The notes under the pieces are model-generated. The model ran no database searches, was not told the DNA's origin, and saw nothing but the letters and a program-made list of their open reading frames with translations. A DNA stretch of 64,000 nucleotides from Anaeramoeba flamelloides (taxonomy: Eukaryota > Metamonada > Anaeramoebidae): positions 6,965,001 to 7,029,000 of the forward strand of contig JANTQA010000036.1 in NCBI GenBank assembly GCA_027625915.1, written 5' to 3'. A program made the position numbers and the translations under genes. Numbering within the stretch: position 1 is the stretch's first letter; each line of letters begins with the position of its first letter. Positions 21,305 to 32,355 of the stretch are shown one piece after another.

Positions 21305-22840
21305 TTATTAAACTGTCAAATCTAAAAAGCCGTGAAATTTCAAAAAAAAAAAATTCCATTTTTCCAATCAATGGAAAATATTAGTAAAATGTTAAAAATA
21401 AACTCCTATTTTAGAGATAAATTTATAAATTTTCCACCATTCATAACAGTTTTAATTAAGAATTTTGATTAAATATTCTAAATTTATCAATTTTGACTCT
21501 TGGAAAAATATAAAATTGAAAAAATCCCAAAAATGAACAAATTAATAAAGAATATGGCTGTTACACGATAATCTAATTAATTTTGAAATTAAATTTTAAT
21601 ATAAAAATCATTTCTATCACTTTACAATCATTGAATTGATTTCAATTAGAGAATTGTCTTTAATTATTTTGAATTTACATTGAATTTTGAAAGCTATTTT
21701 GTAAAAAAATAAATCCTCTAATTTTCCCAATCAAAATCTCAAATTTTGAAACAAATTATTAAAAGAAAGATCTAAAATAAATAAAACTCTTATTTGATCT
21801 ATCTGAAAACAAAAGAATGATTATTAAAAATGTGTTCAAAGAGATTAAAATTTAATATCAAAAGTGATGAAACGACCTCGATTAAAAATATGAGGTTTAT
21901 TTTTCCTCTATTTGGAATTAATTTGTTATTTTTATAAAGAGAAGAATGGTTATGTGGGTTTTTTCTCTTTAAAGTTCTGATCATTGAAGTATGGAAAGTT
22001 TTTTTTAACCTCAAAATATTGTTCTGCAATTTTCAATTTTGAGTGTTTCTTCATAAGGTAATTATTCTTCTTATCTTGGATATATTTCAAAACTAAAGCA
22101 ATACTGAAAGAGGTGTGTTGTTATAGTTGTTGTTGGGTGTGAGTTTTGGAGATTATTTATATTGTCTCTCTTTGAAAATTTCGTTTTTTTTGGATTTTTT
22201 TATTTGTCAAAAATTACTTTTGATTTTTTTAAAGTTTTTAATTTGACAAATAAATTTAAAAATTGAATTAGAGTTAAATAAAAGAGTCAAAATGAATTCT
22301 ACCAAGATGAAATTGAATTAATATATAAAAAGAATTATTTCAGATATCTAAGAATACTTATTATTGGATATTTTTTGAGATTGTAGAATGGTATTATTTT
22401 CAAAATAAAACTCGGCTTAATTTCATATTTTGAAGAACTGATATTACTGAATTTTTCTTCTTATAATTCTAGTAGTATTTAGAATAACAAAATCAAAAAT
22501 AAAATTTTATCAAAATTGGTTCATTATTAAAGAATTGACAAAAAAATCGAGGTAGACCCAATTAGCTTTTTGTTTTCCTTCACATTCTTTATTAATTTTT
22601 ACAAATTTGGGATTTTTTCAATTTTATATTTTTCCAAGAGTCAAAATTGATAAATTTAGAATATTTAATCAATATTCCTAATTAAAACTGTTATATGGTT
22701 GCTTGATAATTTATAAATTTCTCTGTAAAACGTGAGTTTATTTTTAACTTTTTACTAATATTTTCCATTGAGTATAAAAATGGAATTTTTTGTTTTTTTT
22801 TGAAAATTCATGAGTTTTAGATTTGACAGTTAAATAATAT
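21305..22840. repeat. large inverted repeat, arms about 250 bases, loop about 1 kb
   Basis: The left arm (21305-21550) and right arm (22580-22840) are inverse complements over most of their length. One example is the stretch containing GACTCTTGGAAAAATATAAA and its complement. The loop has no recognisable gene; the only frame, 22029-21799 on the minus strand, is low-information. It could be a non-autonomous DNA transposon with long terminal inverted repeats, or two opposed copies of one repeat. Confidence 0.7.
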
Positions 22841-23015
22841 GCTCATCGGGAATGAATAAGCTTTAAAAAAAAAAAAAAATGAAAAAAAGAAAAATCAAAA
22901 TAATGTAATTGGTGTTGTAAATATTAAAAATATTTTACCAAATTATTATTTTGTAAAAATCTTTATTTATGACTGTGACTGGTTTATAATTCAAAAATAG
23001 TCATTATAACCCCAT

Positions 23016-25136
23016 TTAGTTAGGCTTTGGAAGTTTTTTTGGATTTAAACCATAACTTAACCCATTTTTCACCAATTGTGTAAGAATGTAAACACCACCA
23101 TGTTCATAAATATCTGGTGCTGCAGCTGATACAAACAAGCCAGAAACACCATCTATGCATTCTCCGACTGGGTTATTATTGTAAGCTGATGTGTCAACCA
23201 TCCATTGTATGCGGCTGTCTACTTCGTCTGAATTGATATTGAGTTCAATTTCTGAAAGGGCAAGGAAGCATGTGCACACTCCCCAGGGTGGTTCCACGGC
23301 GCCAACTTCCTTGCCGCATGGGTTATAAATTGAAGAATAGAAGAATCTGTCTCCTTCGTATCGCGCTATTCCATGGTTAAGGTGTGTCAGTTTATCTGAG
23401 ATCCTTTGCAAGTGGCTTTGTGAATCTGAAAATCCTGTAAATACTGCGGCAGCTGTTGACCCATCTATTTTCGTATCCAATTCAAGGGTATCTGACCACA
23501 TTCCACGGTAGTAGTAATTATTATTGCTGTCCCAGAGGTGTGTTTGGATGGCTTCTTGTAAAATCTCGGCTCTTTTCTGTAATTTCTCCGATTGCTGTAC
23601 GTTACCCAGCCATGTTTCCACGATGGACGAGGCTATGAGCCCCGTGTGCGACATTATTTGAGAAAAGGTATAGTATTGCGTCGGTAGCGGCTTACCATCG
23701 GGTGTTGAGGATTCCTCCCAAATGGAATAGTCAGGGAGTGCCAAATCGTATTTGCCCTTGGAGTTCATGAAAAAGGATTCAAAGTCCCTCATTCGGTTGA
23801 ATATGATGTTGTTGTCCTCAACTAAGAATTCCAAATCCTTTGTGACAGAGGCATGGTATTGCACGGCTAAAAGAAAGGCCCCGGTTCCGTCGATTTGTGG
23901 CTCCACAAATGGCGCATATTTGCCAGTGAATACATCATAGCACGTGTGGAAGAACCCATCGTCGCGAAGCACCGCGCCACTCGCCCATTTCAAAAAGAAG
24001 AGTGCCTCGTCATGGTAGCCTGCGGAATCGAAGATCAATGCTGCAAACGTGGAGTCACGTGACCAGACCTTGTAGCCATACAATGGGTGGAACGACGACG
24101 CAATGGCTCCTCGGGTAGGGTTTTGTGCGTTTTTGAGCGTCACCAGGGAGTTGTAATAAAGCGCCTCCTGATCGGAATTGCCATTAAAGTTGGGCTTCTT
24201 GGCCTTGCTGAGCCAGTCCTGATATGACGCATTGTTGTCGTCGATTAAAGCTTGTGGATCCGTGTTCATCATTTGCGCGGCAAAGGACTTTGCTTCAGCC
24301 AACGTTTCGTGCTCGGATCGATAAAACCAAAAGCTTGCGCTGCATCCAGCACACAGGTCGTAGTCAAACGTGGAGCCGGCGCCAACTCGGTCGCCCCAAA
24401 ACTCAACTGCGCCATTCAGCTTACCGCTGTTCTTGTTAAACACCATTAAGGGATTCGATTCTGTGTTTTTCGATCCATTGCCCACGCAGACATTCTCCTT
24501 CAACAGGGTCGCCTTCAGGGGGCCAGCGGCAACAACGCCAGATGCGCAACCTGTCTGATCCAAAAAAAGCGCGTTGCTTGAGGAATCAAAGATACCATGC
24601 GCGCAATTGTAGCTGTATGGATGGTTGCCTGTGTGCGACTGATCGCCGGAGCCAAGGAAATCTAAAATGGTTCCGCTTTGATCAGAGCCGCCTTTGTTGG
24701 TCAAGACGTACTCAATCAAATACATTTCCTTCTTTGGTGGCATCGTAACTTTCCTTTGGATTTCAATTGGCATTGGGTTCGACTTGTAGGTGTCATAGAC
24801 GCTAGTAAATGTACCCGATTTGTCGATCCATCCTCCTCCAACAGTGGAGCCGCTAATGTACGAAGGGTCGTCTGTTTTCATACTTGAGGACGATAAGGCA
24901 AAGCTATCATAGCTTAATTCGCTGCTCTTGTAACCAAACTTGCTGCTATAGTACCCATTAATTCCTGGGTAACGAACGGGGGCCTTCTCGGGACAGTTCC
25001 TTGCGGCTGCAAAGCTCAGCATATGATCTTGCCAATTGGTTAGCATATAGGATGGTAAGGCATGGCTGGAACTTGTTGAAATTTTGAGAGAGAAAAAGAG
25101 AAAGAGAAAAAAAATTATTATTTTTAAATCCTTCAT
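23016..25136 (-). CDS. secreted GH15-type glucoamylase
   Basis: Single-exon gene of 706 residues. A hydrophobic signal peptide (IIIFFLFLFFSLKISTSSS) is at the start. An N-terminal beta-rich region (to about 300) is followed by an alpha/alpha-barrel with GH15 landmarks. These are YKVWSRDSTFAALIFDSAGY near 352, FVEPQIDGTGAFLLAV, LPDYSIWEE near 470 (the Glu of the WEE motif is the expected general acid) and AVEPPWGVCTCFLALSEIE near the end. GH15 enzymes remove glucose from the non-reducing ends of starch-, glycogen- or dextran-like glucans. In an amoeba this would act in phagolysosomes or outside the cell. Paired Cys residues fit secretion. The gene is far richer in G+C than its surroundings (36 of 60 bases at 24361-24420). 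It has no intron and lacks the Asn and Glu/Lys runs of its neighbours, which suggests recent acquisition or strong codon selection. The exact substrate is open. Confidence 0.85.
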   Translation of the reverse strand: MKDLKIIIFFLFLFFSLKISTSSSHALPSYMLTNWQDHMLSFAAARNCPEKAPVRYPGINGYYSSKFGYKSSELSYDSFALSSSSMKTDDPSYISGSTVGGGWIDKSGTFTSVYDTYKSNPMPIEIQRKVTMPPKKEMYLIEYVLTNKGGSDQSGTILDFLGSGDQSHTGNHPYSYNCAHGIFDSSSNALFLDQTGCASGVVAAGPLKATLLKENVCVGNGSKNTESNPLMVFNKNSGKLNGAVEFWGDRVGAGSTFDYDLCAGCSASFWFYRSEHETLAEAKSFAAQMMNTDPQALIDDNNASYQDWLSKAKKPNFNGNSDQEALYYNSLVTLKNAQNPTRGAIASSFHPLYGYKVWSRDSTFAALIFDSAGYHDEALFFLKWASGAVLRDDGFFHTCYDVFTGKYAPFVEPQIDGTGAFLLAVQYHASVTKDLEFLVEDNNIIFNRMRDFESFFMNSKGKYDLALPDYSIWEESSTPDGKPLPTQYYTFSQIMSHTGLIASSIVETWLGNVQQSEKLQKRAEILQEAIQTHLWDSNNNYYYRGMWSDTLELDTKIDGSTAAAVFTGFSDSQSHLQRISDKLTHLNHGIARYEGDRFFYSSIYNPCGKEVGAVEPPWGVCTCFLALSEIELNINSDEVDSRIQWMVDTSAYNNNPVGECIDGVSGLFVSAAAPDIYEHGGVYILTQLVKNGLSYGLNPKKLPKPN

Positions 25137-26097
25137 TTTGAATCAACAAAAGTAAATCAAAAAAATGATTTTATGTTTTTGTTAATTTTTTGACTTGCAG
25201 AGAGTTTGAAAAGGTGTTAATTATTCTTGTTGGAACATTAACATTTCAAATTAAAAATACTAACTGACAAAATCTAACTTTCGAAATTTATTGAGTCGTT
25301 TAAAACAAAAACATTTTGAGACTTTCTTCTTGAAATACAACACCCATTTTCTGTTTTTAGATAAAATGTTTTCACCTTACTTTATTTTAGAATGCTTGGT
25401 GTTAGTATATTTTGAAAAATTGATTTGTAAAATTTTCCAAGATATTTGGAAAGCAAACTCAGAAATTGTTCAAGAATATTACAACTTATTTCTATTTTTT
25501 CCATAAAATCTAATAAAGCACTTAATTTAACAAAGACTCAATTGTGGCTTACAAGAAAAACCCTTTCTCAATTTTAAAACAATAAATTATCTAATATTTC
25601 ATGAAGATCATTTTTTATCGATTAAAATTTTCGAGTAAAAAGATCCTACACTTTTTATTTTGATTTTTAGAACAAAAAAGAAAAAGAAAAATTTTCAGAA
25701 TCTTGATATGTTGAAGAAATCTCAGTTTTGCTAAATTGTGAGGAGTTTGTATTCCCAAATAACGTTTGAACTTTAATCTTCTTTTAGAAATCCAAGAAAA
25801 ATACTGATAATTCAAATAAAAAATTTTTTAAGTTCAGTCACTTTTTTTAAATCTTATAACTCCGCTTTTAAAACAACTTATTTAGAAAGAATATTTTCAA
25901 GAAAAACCAATTTTACAAAGTTTCTTAACATTTTAACCAATAAAATTCTTGATTCAAAGCTTGAAGTAAAAAAATTTGTAAAATGAAAAAAATAAGTAAA
26001 AATTATCAAATATTTATTTAAATTTATCAGTAGACCTAATTTTGAATCATTCAGGTTCAGAAAAAATTAAGTGTACTTTTACTCACAAATATTTATT

Positions 26098-26510
26098 ACC
26101 ATTCTGGGATTTGAAATTTAAATAGGATAAAATTTTCATATCATTCTTGTTTTACAATTCTTCGAATTTTTACTTTAGAATTTTTATTTCACATAAATTA
26201 TACCAACACACAAAATATTGCAAAAAACACATCCAAAATGTCAAATAATAAAGGACTAAAAACAAAACAAACAAAGATCCCCAATTTCAACCTATTTCTT
26301 TGCAAATTTATTTGCAGAAGGAGAAAAAAGAAAATGTAGTCGAAATTTTGTATTATTTATCATTCAAATATCAGTCTTTTAAAAATTATCATTTTTTGAA
26401 CATACATTTATGAATTACAACCTACTTCTTTTAAAATTTCCTTTGAAGAAGAAAAGACTAGAAAATGTGAAATGAAAATTTCTTCCAATTTGTATTCTAA
26501 ATATCAGTAA
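26098..26510. repeat. cluster of partial M2 MITE copies
   Basis: Two right-arm-like segments end in CAAATATCAG (about 26374) and TAAATATCAG (about 26509). Both are preceded by the family's AACCTA(C/T)TTCTTT stretch. This looks like a degenerate double insertion. Confidence 0.45.
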
Positions 26511-27116
26511 GGCAACGAACCTTTGAAATTCATTTTTATTTGGAAAAAAAGGTTAATCTGTGATCAAAATATTCACAACTGACGATATAAAAGTAACAGA
26601 TCAATAGGTTCAAAACAATATATAAATAAGAAAAATTATTCTTTTAATAAATTTTAAAAAAGAATGTAAAAATATTCTAAGAATAAAAAGTTCTATTTGT
26701 GATAAAAAAAATTAGTAAATTGATCTTTTTTTGAATTTTGATGAAAAATTTTATTATACAAAATTCTAATTTATTTGAAATTTTAAAAACAAAATTAAAA
26801 AATATTGTAAAAGTCATTTAGACTAATCCAAGATATACCTTAAAAGTTGGTATAAATCTGAGTAGAGTTAGAATAGGGTTTTCCTATTTTCAAATACCTA
26901 TTAAAAAAAATGAAAAACATTAGTTAAATCATCTAAGCGGTAAAAAATTCTTAACGTTGGTTCTTTACTCCAATTTGTGCAAAATCATTATAATAAAAAA
27001 AATGAAAAAAAAAATAGTAAAAGTCATTTTTTTTTGATAAGTATTCTTCAACACCCTATAAGACCACGATTGCAATCAGAAAAAATTGATCTTTAATTGT
27101 ATGTTGTATTATTTAA

Positions 27117-27290
27117 CAGACTAATCTCTAACCTAATTTTTGTTACCTAAATTTAATAGAGATTGAGAACTTTTTTTGACAATTACTTAGATTTGAAAAA
27201 CTCCTGTTTATTATAATATTAAACATATTTCTAGATAATGAATTTTTGTTTAGTAATTGTTGGAAAAAAAATATATTAGAGACTAAACCC
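27117..27290. mobile_element. TTAA-type MITE, copy 2 (inverted, degenerate)
   Basis: Flanked by TTAA on the left and TTGA on the right. Ends are CAGACTAATCTCTA and TTAGAGACTAAACCC. The internal GACAATTACTTAGATTTGAA is the inverse of the sequence in the copies at 2273 and 39992. Confidence 0.65.
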
Positions 27291-27310
27291 TTGAGAAATT
27301 TCAAAGATTA

Positions 27311-27542
27311 CAGTTAGTACCACTTTTAAGACACAAACTTTAAACGAAATTTAGGGAACACTTATAATCTCAAATTAAGGAAAAAAATTCAAAGAATAGT
27401 AAAATTCAAAGAATAGTAAAATACAAAGAATAGTAAAATAATTTCAGTAAAACAAAAATATCAAAAAATATGTTTTAATTTGAGATTTTTTTGCTCCTTA
27501 AATTTAGTATAAAGTTTTATGTTTTAAAAGTTGAATTGACTG
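27311..27542. mobile_element. palindromic MITE family M1, copy 4 (expanded centre)
   Basis: The left end CAGTTAGTACCACTTTTAAG and right end TTGAATTGACTG are TA-flanked. The centre contains three tandem repeats of AAAGAATAGTAAAAT, making this copy about 35 bases longer than the family norm. Confidence 0.75.
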
Positions 27543-30379
27543 TATGCAAGTTGTTTTTTGTGATTATCAGAGATAAAAAACACAATTTTTTAATATTTAA
27601 ATAAGTTATTTAATAATATTTCTTTGTTTAATTTTGATTCAAATTATTAATCTAGGAAATAAATATATTTGTCGGAAAGTATTTAATTAGCTGAAAAAAT
27701 ACTAGTTAAATCTCTTGATATTTTTAGTCCCTGTATTATTATCCACCCACTGAAATAACCCAGATCTAGGAATTAATATTAATGGATAAGCGAATCCATA
27801 AGTATTTGTTTTTCTTAACTAGAATTTAACAGGCTTTAAACGAGATATTTTGCCAACACTTTTCTTTAAAATGTGATTTCTTCAATATTTATTTTTTTAA
27901 TTAAAAGAATAATAATAAAAAAAAAATGATTCATCTTCAGTGTATCATGGTAATTTATTTTTATCAAGTTTTTATTATTTTTTGCAATTCTAATGAAATT
28001 AAGGATATTTTTAAAAGAGTTATATCTATCCAAGTTAAAAAAAACCTAAAAATGAAATGAAAAGTGGATACCAACCTTACATAGTTATAAAGATATTTCT
28101 TCAACGGGTATTGTTGTCATGGCTCGTAATTACCGTGAGTGGATTTTAAGTGTATCCCAAACCACATGATAAATCTTAACATAATACTAAAAATAGATCT
28201 CAACAATAGAACTCTGTTATAAATGATAATTTCAAGTTTGCTGATCAAATTTTTGAATTTTTTTTCTCAACAGTTTAGTCAAAATTTTGAACCCCCAAAA
28301 AAAATTCTTTTAAGTTACAATATTATTTGTTGCAAAATAAATGGAAGAAAATTTTCATTCAGCTTTCCAAAAAAAGAGTTTTTATATTATCATAGTAATA
28401 ATGAATTTTTAATATACCTTAAAACGAGCATAAATTATTAATTTCCCTTTTAGAATTGAAGAGTTTGATAATTTATTTTAGTTTTTGGGAATGTGTTTTT
28501 CTATTTTGGAAAGTTAAATGAAAAATTTGATCTTTATACTTTTCAATTAACAGTAATTGAAAATAGTGTTTAATTATGGTTCCCGTTCGGTTCGGACTAA
28601 ACAAAAAAGTGATAATTTTAAGAAAAAAAAAAAGTATTTACAAAGTAGATTTTAAAAGATCAAAATGAGAAGTGCTGATTCTTTTTAAGTGGTTTAACGC
28701 AACAAGTAAAAATTTGAAAAATTCTTGTGCATCTAGCTATAAACTAATATATAATGTCGAAAAAAAATCTTTGTATTTTCATTTTTTTTTTTTTTCATTG
28801 ATTAAAATAACAACCCTTTCAGTTATTTTTTTTAACATTTATAACAAAAAGTAAAAAGTTAAAGAACAATCACTTTTACAAGGAACAACAAATAGAAAAT
28901 ATAAAAGAAATTGAATAATAATTCAAATATGTGAAGAGATACACACTGTTAATAGAAATATGTGACAATTGGTCTTGATTCAGAAAAGAGATACAAATAA
29001 AAATAATAAAGAAAAAAAAAAGAATTTTTCCATGAAATAAACGTATTGAGAATGCTTTATACAAACCTAAACTATTGGAAGAAAAATTCAAAAAAAAAAA
29101 ATCAACTATTGATTAATTTTTGTATGGTGGGGTGTGTTATTTGAATTAAAACGATTTGATTGTCAAACGAAAAATAAAACAAGAAATTTAAATGATACCC
29201 AAGAAACTCTTTAAACCTCTCTTCACAAGTTACTATTCGGAAAGTAATTATTTTAGAAAAGAAAATCAAAAAAGATAAATTAAACTCTTTTGTTTATATG
29301 TAACAATAATAAAGTATTTAGATCTCAAATTTTTAGTTTATTTTTTTTATCAAGTAAACTACTGGGAAAAAAACTTTTTGTCTTTCTCTTGTTTTCTTGA
29401 AATATCTTTAGTTTTTTCCAGAATGAATCTTTCAAGATAGTTTGGATATATATACTCACACTAAAGCCCCCACGATATCCAAATATATTCCAAGATTTAT
29501 TCTTGTAAAAACATTCGTGATATTTTCCCAAAAACCGTGGAATAACGGTAGTTATTACAAAACTTAGTGGGATGATCTTTATCAGATATTTTCAAAGCAC
29601 TGATTTGACAGAAAATTAGATATATACATATATATTCTTGAAAAAAAATATATATATTTTTTATTAGAACTATATGAAAACATGTTGTGTTTTTAAACTT
29701 TTCTAAAATGAGAAAAATGGATAAAACCATTAAAAAAGAATAATTTATTTCTGAAAAGAGCATTTAAAGTCAATATTGTGTTATTATTCTTCATATTTTT
29801 ACTTTATTTTTTAATTTCAATATTCGTTAAAATGCTTTTTTTAAATTTTTACATAGATTTACTTGAATATATTTTTTATTGCAACAAGTGCCTTAAAAAA
29901 AATACTTTTTTTCTACAATTAGAATTCTTTTTAATATATGTAAGGTTGTGATAATATCTTTTTATTTATATAGATTTTAAATTTATTCAGAATTAATATA
30001 TTAGAAACTATATTAGAATGAAAACAAATTACATTTTATTATTTTGTAATAAATAAAAAGCACTTCAAACAAACTCCATAAAAAAAAAAAGAAAAAGAAA
30101 AAAGAATTTAATGAATTAACCAAAAAAAAATGCAGGTAAAACATTTTTATTATATTACTCAAATAGATTGGGCTACTTGTCAAAATATTTGATAAAAAAA
30201 AAAAGATAACGAGTGTTAACTACTACCAATAAAACTCGAAATCCAAATAGTAATAATAACACAACTCCACAATTTGATAGAACATATGTTGAAAGACATG
30301 TAAAATGCATCTTTCTTCTGAAAACAATTACACTGTTTTTTATTTTATGACAAACAAAACAAATATGAAAAGAACAATA

Positions 30380-30995
30380 CACAAGTATAAAAATTATTTT
30401 TGATTTTTTCATGTTTTTTTGATATAATTGTGATTTTTTCATGAGTCCAGATACTTTTTGATATACTTACAAAGCCCAGGAAACCTGGCTATATATTTGG
30501 TGTATTTCGTAACAATCTATGGCTTTTAAAAGGTAAAAGAAGATGATTTGGAGTAGATACATCAAATTAAAATTGAAAATATGTTTTTCAAAATCAAACA
30601 ACACAAACATCTCCAATAGTTGATAAAATGAGAAAGAGTGTCACTTAAAATATCAAATATATTGCCAGGTTTCCTGGACTTTGTAAGTATTGTTAATTGA
30701 ATTATAAAAAGATCAAAATTTTTATCAATCTAATCAAAAAGAAAAAATCTATCACGTATAATTAATAAATCATCAATTAACCAATTCTTAAGAGAAATTT
30801 ATAATTTAACCCATTTTAAGAATTAATAAATTGGAAATTTTACAGGATTTTAAACCTTTTTTAGGAAAGCTGAATGAAAAATTTTGTTCCATTTATTATG
30901 CAACAAATAGTATATCAAAAAGTATCTGGACTCATGAAAAAATCACAATTTATTTACAAAACATGAAAAAATCAAAAATAATTTTTTCACAAGTG
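30380..30995. mobile_element. TA-flanked TIR element (outer of a nested pair)
   Basis: The ends CACAAGTATAAAAATTATTT and the complement of CACTTGTGAAAAAATTATTT are each bordered by TA. The inverted arms extend about 85 bases, to GTCCAGATACTTTTTGATAT. A second element (30466-30687) interrupts it at the inner edge of the left arm. Non-coding. Confidence 0.75.
30466..30687. mobile_element. TA-flanked MITE nested in the outer element
   Basis: A 222-base element with ends CTTACAAAGCCCAGGAAACC and GGTTTCCTGGACTTTGTAAG, flanked by TA on both sides. It has no coding capacity. It inserted into the outer element after that one was already in place. Confidence 0.8.
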
Positions 30996-31112
30996 TATTA
31001 ATGAATGAGCAATTTTTTTTAAAATACACTCTATTTTTTCTAAAAATTAACATTGAATTTATAGATACTGTTAAATATTTTCTGTGTTATATTACCGCAA
31101 CTTTATTTCAAG

Positions 31113-31592
31113 TAGTGAAAAAAATACCGGACAGCAAAAAAATCCCGAGCAAGATTTTTAATTGTGAATATTAGGTAAATTGATATGTAATTTTTTTTAT
31201 TAAGATCAAATCCTTTTTTTAAGAATCAAACTTTTAAAATGATAACCCACCCACTTATTAGAATGATGACTAATGAAATTTCACTTGATCAAAACACCAC
31301 TCAATCAATCAAAAAACAAGAATATAAATTTTCATTTTCCAAACTCTTGTAAATATTTATAAAACTCTAATTTGTTTTTCAAAAAAAGTTGATCTACTTC
31401 TGCTATCAAACAATAACTTGAGGGTGTCTATAGACCCTACTTTAATGGACTTTAGGTGGGTTTATTACTTGTCTCATAAAAAATTTGGTAATTTATAAAA
31501 AAAAGGATTTCATTGAAAACAAAAGAAATTACCCAAAAATTTCCCTCATTATTCACAATAAAAAATATTTTCCGTGATTTTTTTCCTTACTT
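31113..31592. mobile_element. TIR element family M3, copy A
   Basis: The left end reads GTGAAAAAAATACCGGACAG, then CCCGAGCAAGATTTTTAATT. The right end is a degenerate inverse (TTTCCGTGATTTTTTTCC). The interior matches 60702-61185 in reverse orientation, including ACTTTAGGTGGGTTTATTAC and CATTCAATCAATC-like sequence. Non-coding, non-autonomous. Confidence 0.7.
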
Positions 31593-32355
31593 GAATCATT
31601 AAAAGTTCAAAAAATATTAGATATTTTCTATTTATTTTCATTTCAAAAAACCCTTTTGAAAAAAAGTTTGTGATCATTTAAATTTATAGAAACTATTCAA
31701 AAACATTTTCACAATTGAAGACTATTTTTGGGAAAATAAATTTTCACAATATTAATCAAAATATTTTTTTGAAAATAATCTGATCAATTTTAATCTTAAA
31801 ACTTTACAAAAGAACATTCACCTGGCAGATTTTTTTAAAAACCTCTACTAGTTTAGTATTCCTCCAGCGAAATAGAACTGATTATTTCGCGAAATTAAAA
31901 ATAAAACAATGTAAAACATAAATATTTCTAAAATCTTCGTACACACCCAACAAAACAACTCGAATTAAAGTAAATTGCTTTTAGCAAGTACTGTTAAATT
32001 TTGAAAAAATAAAAAAGCCCATAATTAAAAAATTCAAAATAGACCAAAGTGAAAAATAATTCCCAGAAAAGGTACACTCGAATTATTACACTTGTTGAAT
32101 GTCAATTTTTCTTCAATTAAAATTTTAGAATTTCAAATATAATTATTTGAAAAACAAATAAAGAGTATTTTAACGAATACTCAAGCTCAAAATGGTTACT
32201 CCTTTGAAAAACCAAAAGAGATTTGTTTCAAATCGAAGAAATTTTTTATTTTTTTAATATTTACTTGTTCACTCCAAAATAATTAAAAGTTTATTGCCAA
32301 TTCACTTTTTTTTTAGTTCAAATATTTTTCTTTAATAAAACGCGCACTAACTTGA
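31593..32355. other. spacer upstream of the SUMO ligase gene
   Basis: A+T-rich sequence with no gene seen. The T-rich run close to 32310 precedes the start codon of the SUMO ligase and may belong to its promoter or 5' leader. Confidence 0.4.

Larger units (their letters stand above)
25137..30379. other. gene-free stretch with MITEs
   Basis: About 5 kb without a recognisable gene. It holds partial M2 copies (26098-26510), a TTAA-type MITE (27117-27290) and an M1 MITE (27311-27542). The short open frames here are Phe/Lys/Ile-rich and unconvincing. Confidence 0.55.

Noticed and set aside
23456-24887. Several open frames on the strand opposite the glucoamylase
   Set aside because: They are antisense shadows of a strong, G+C-rich coding region and show no family features.
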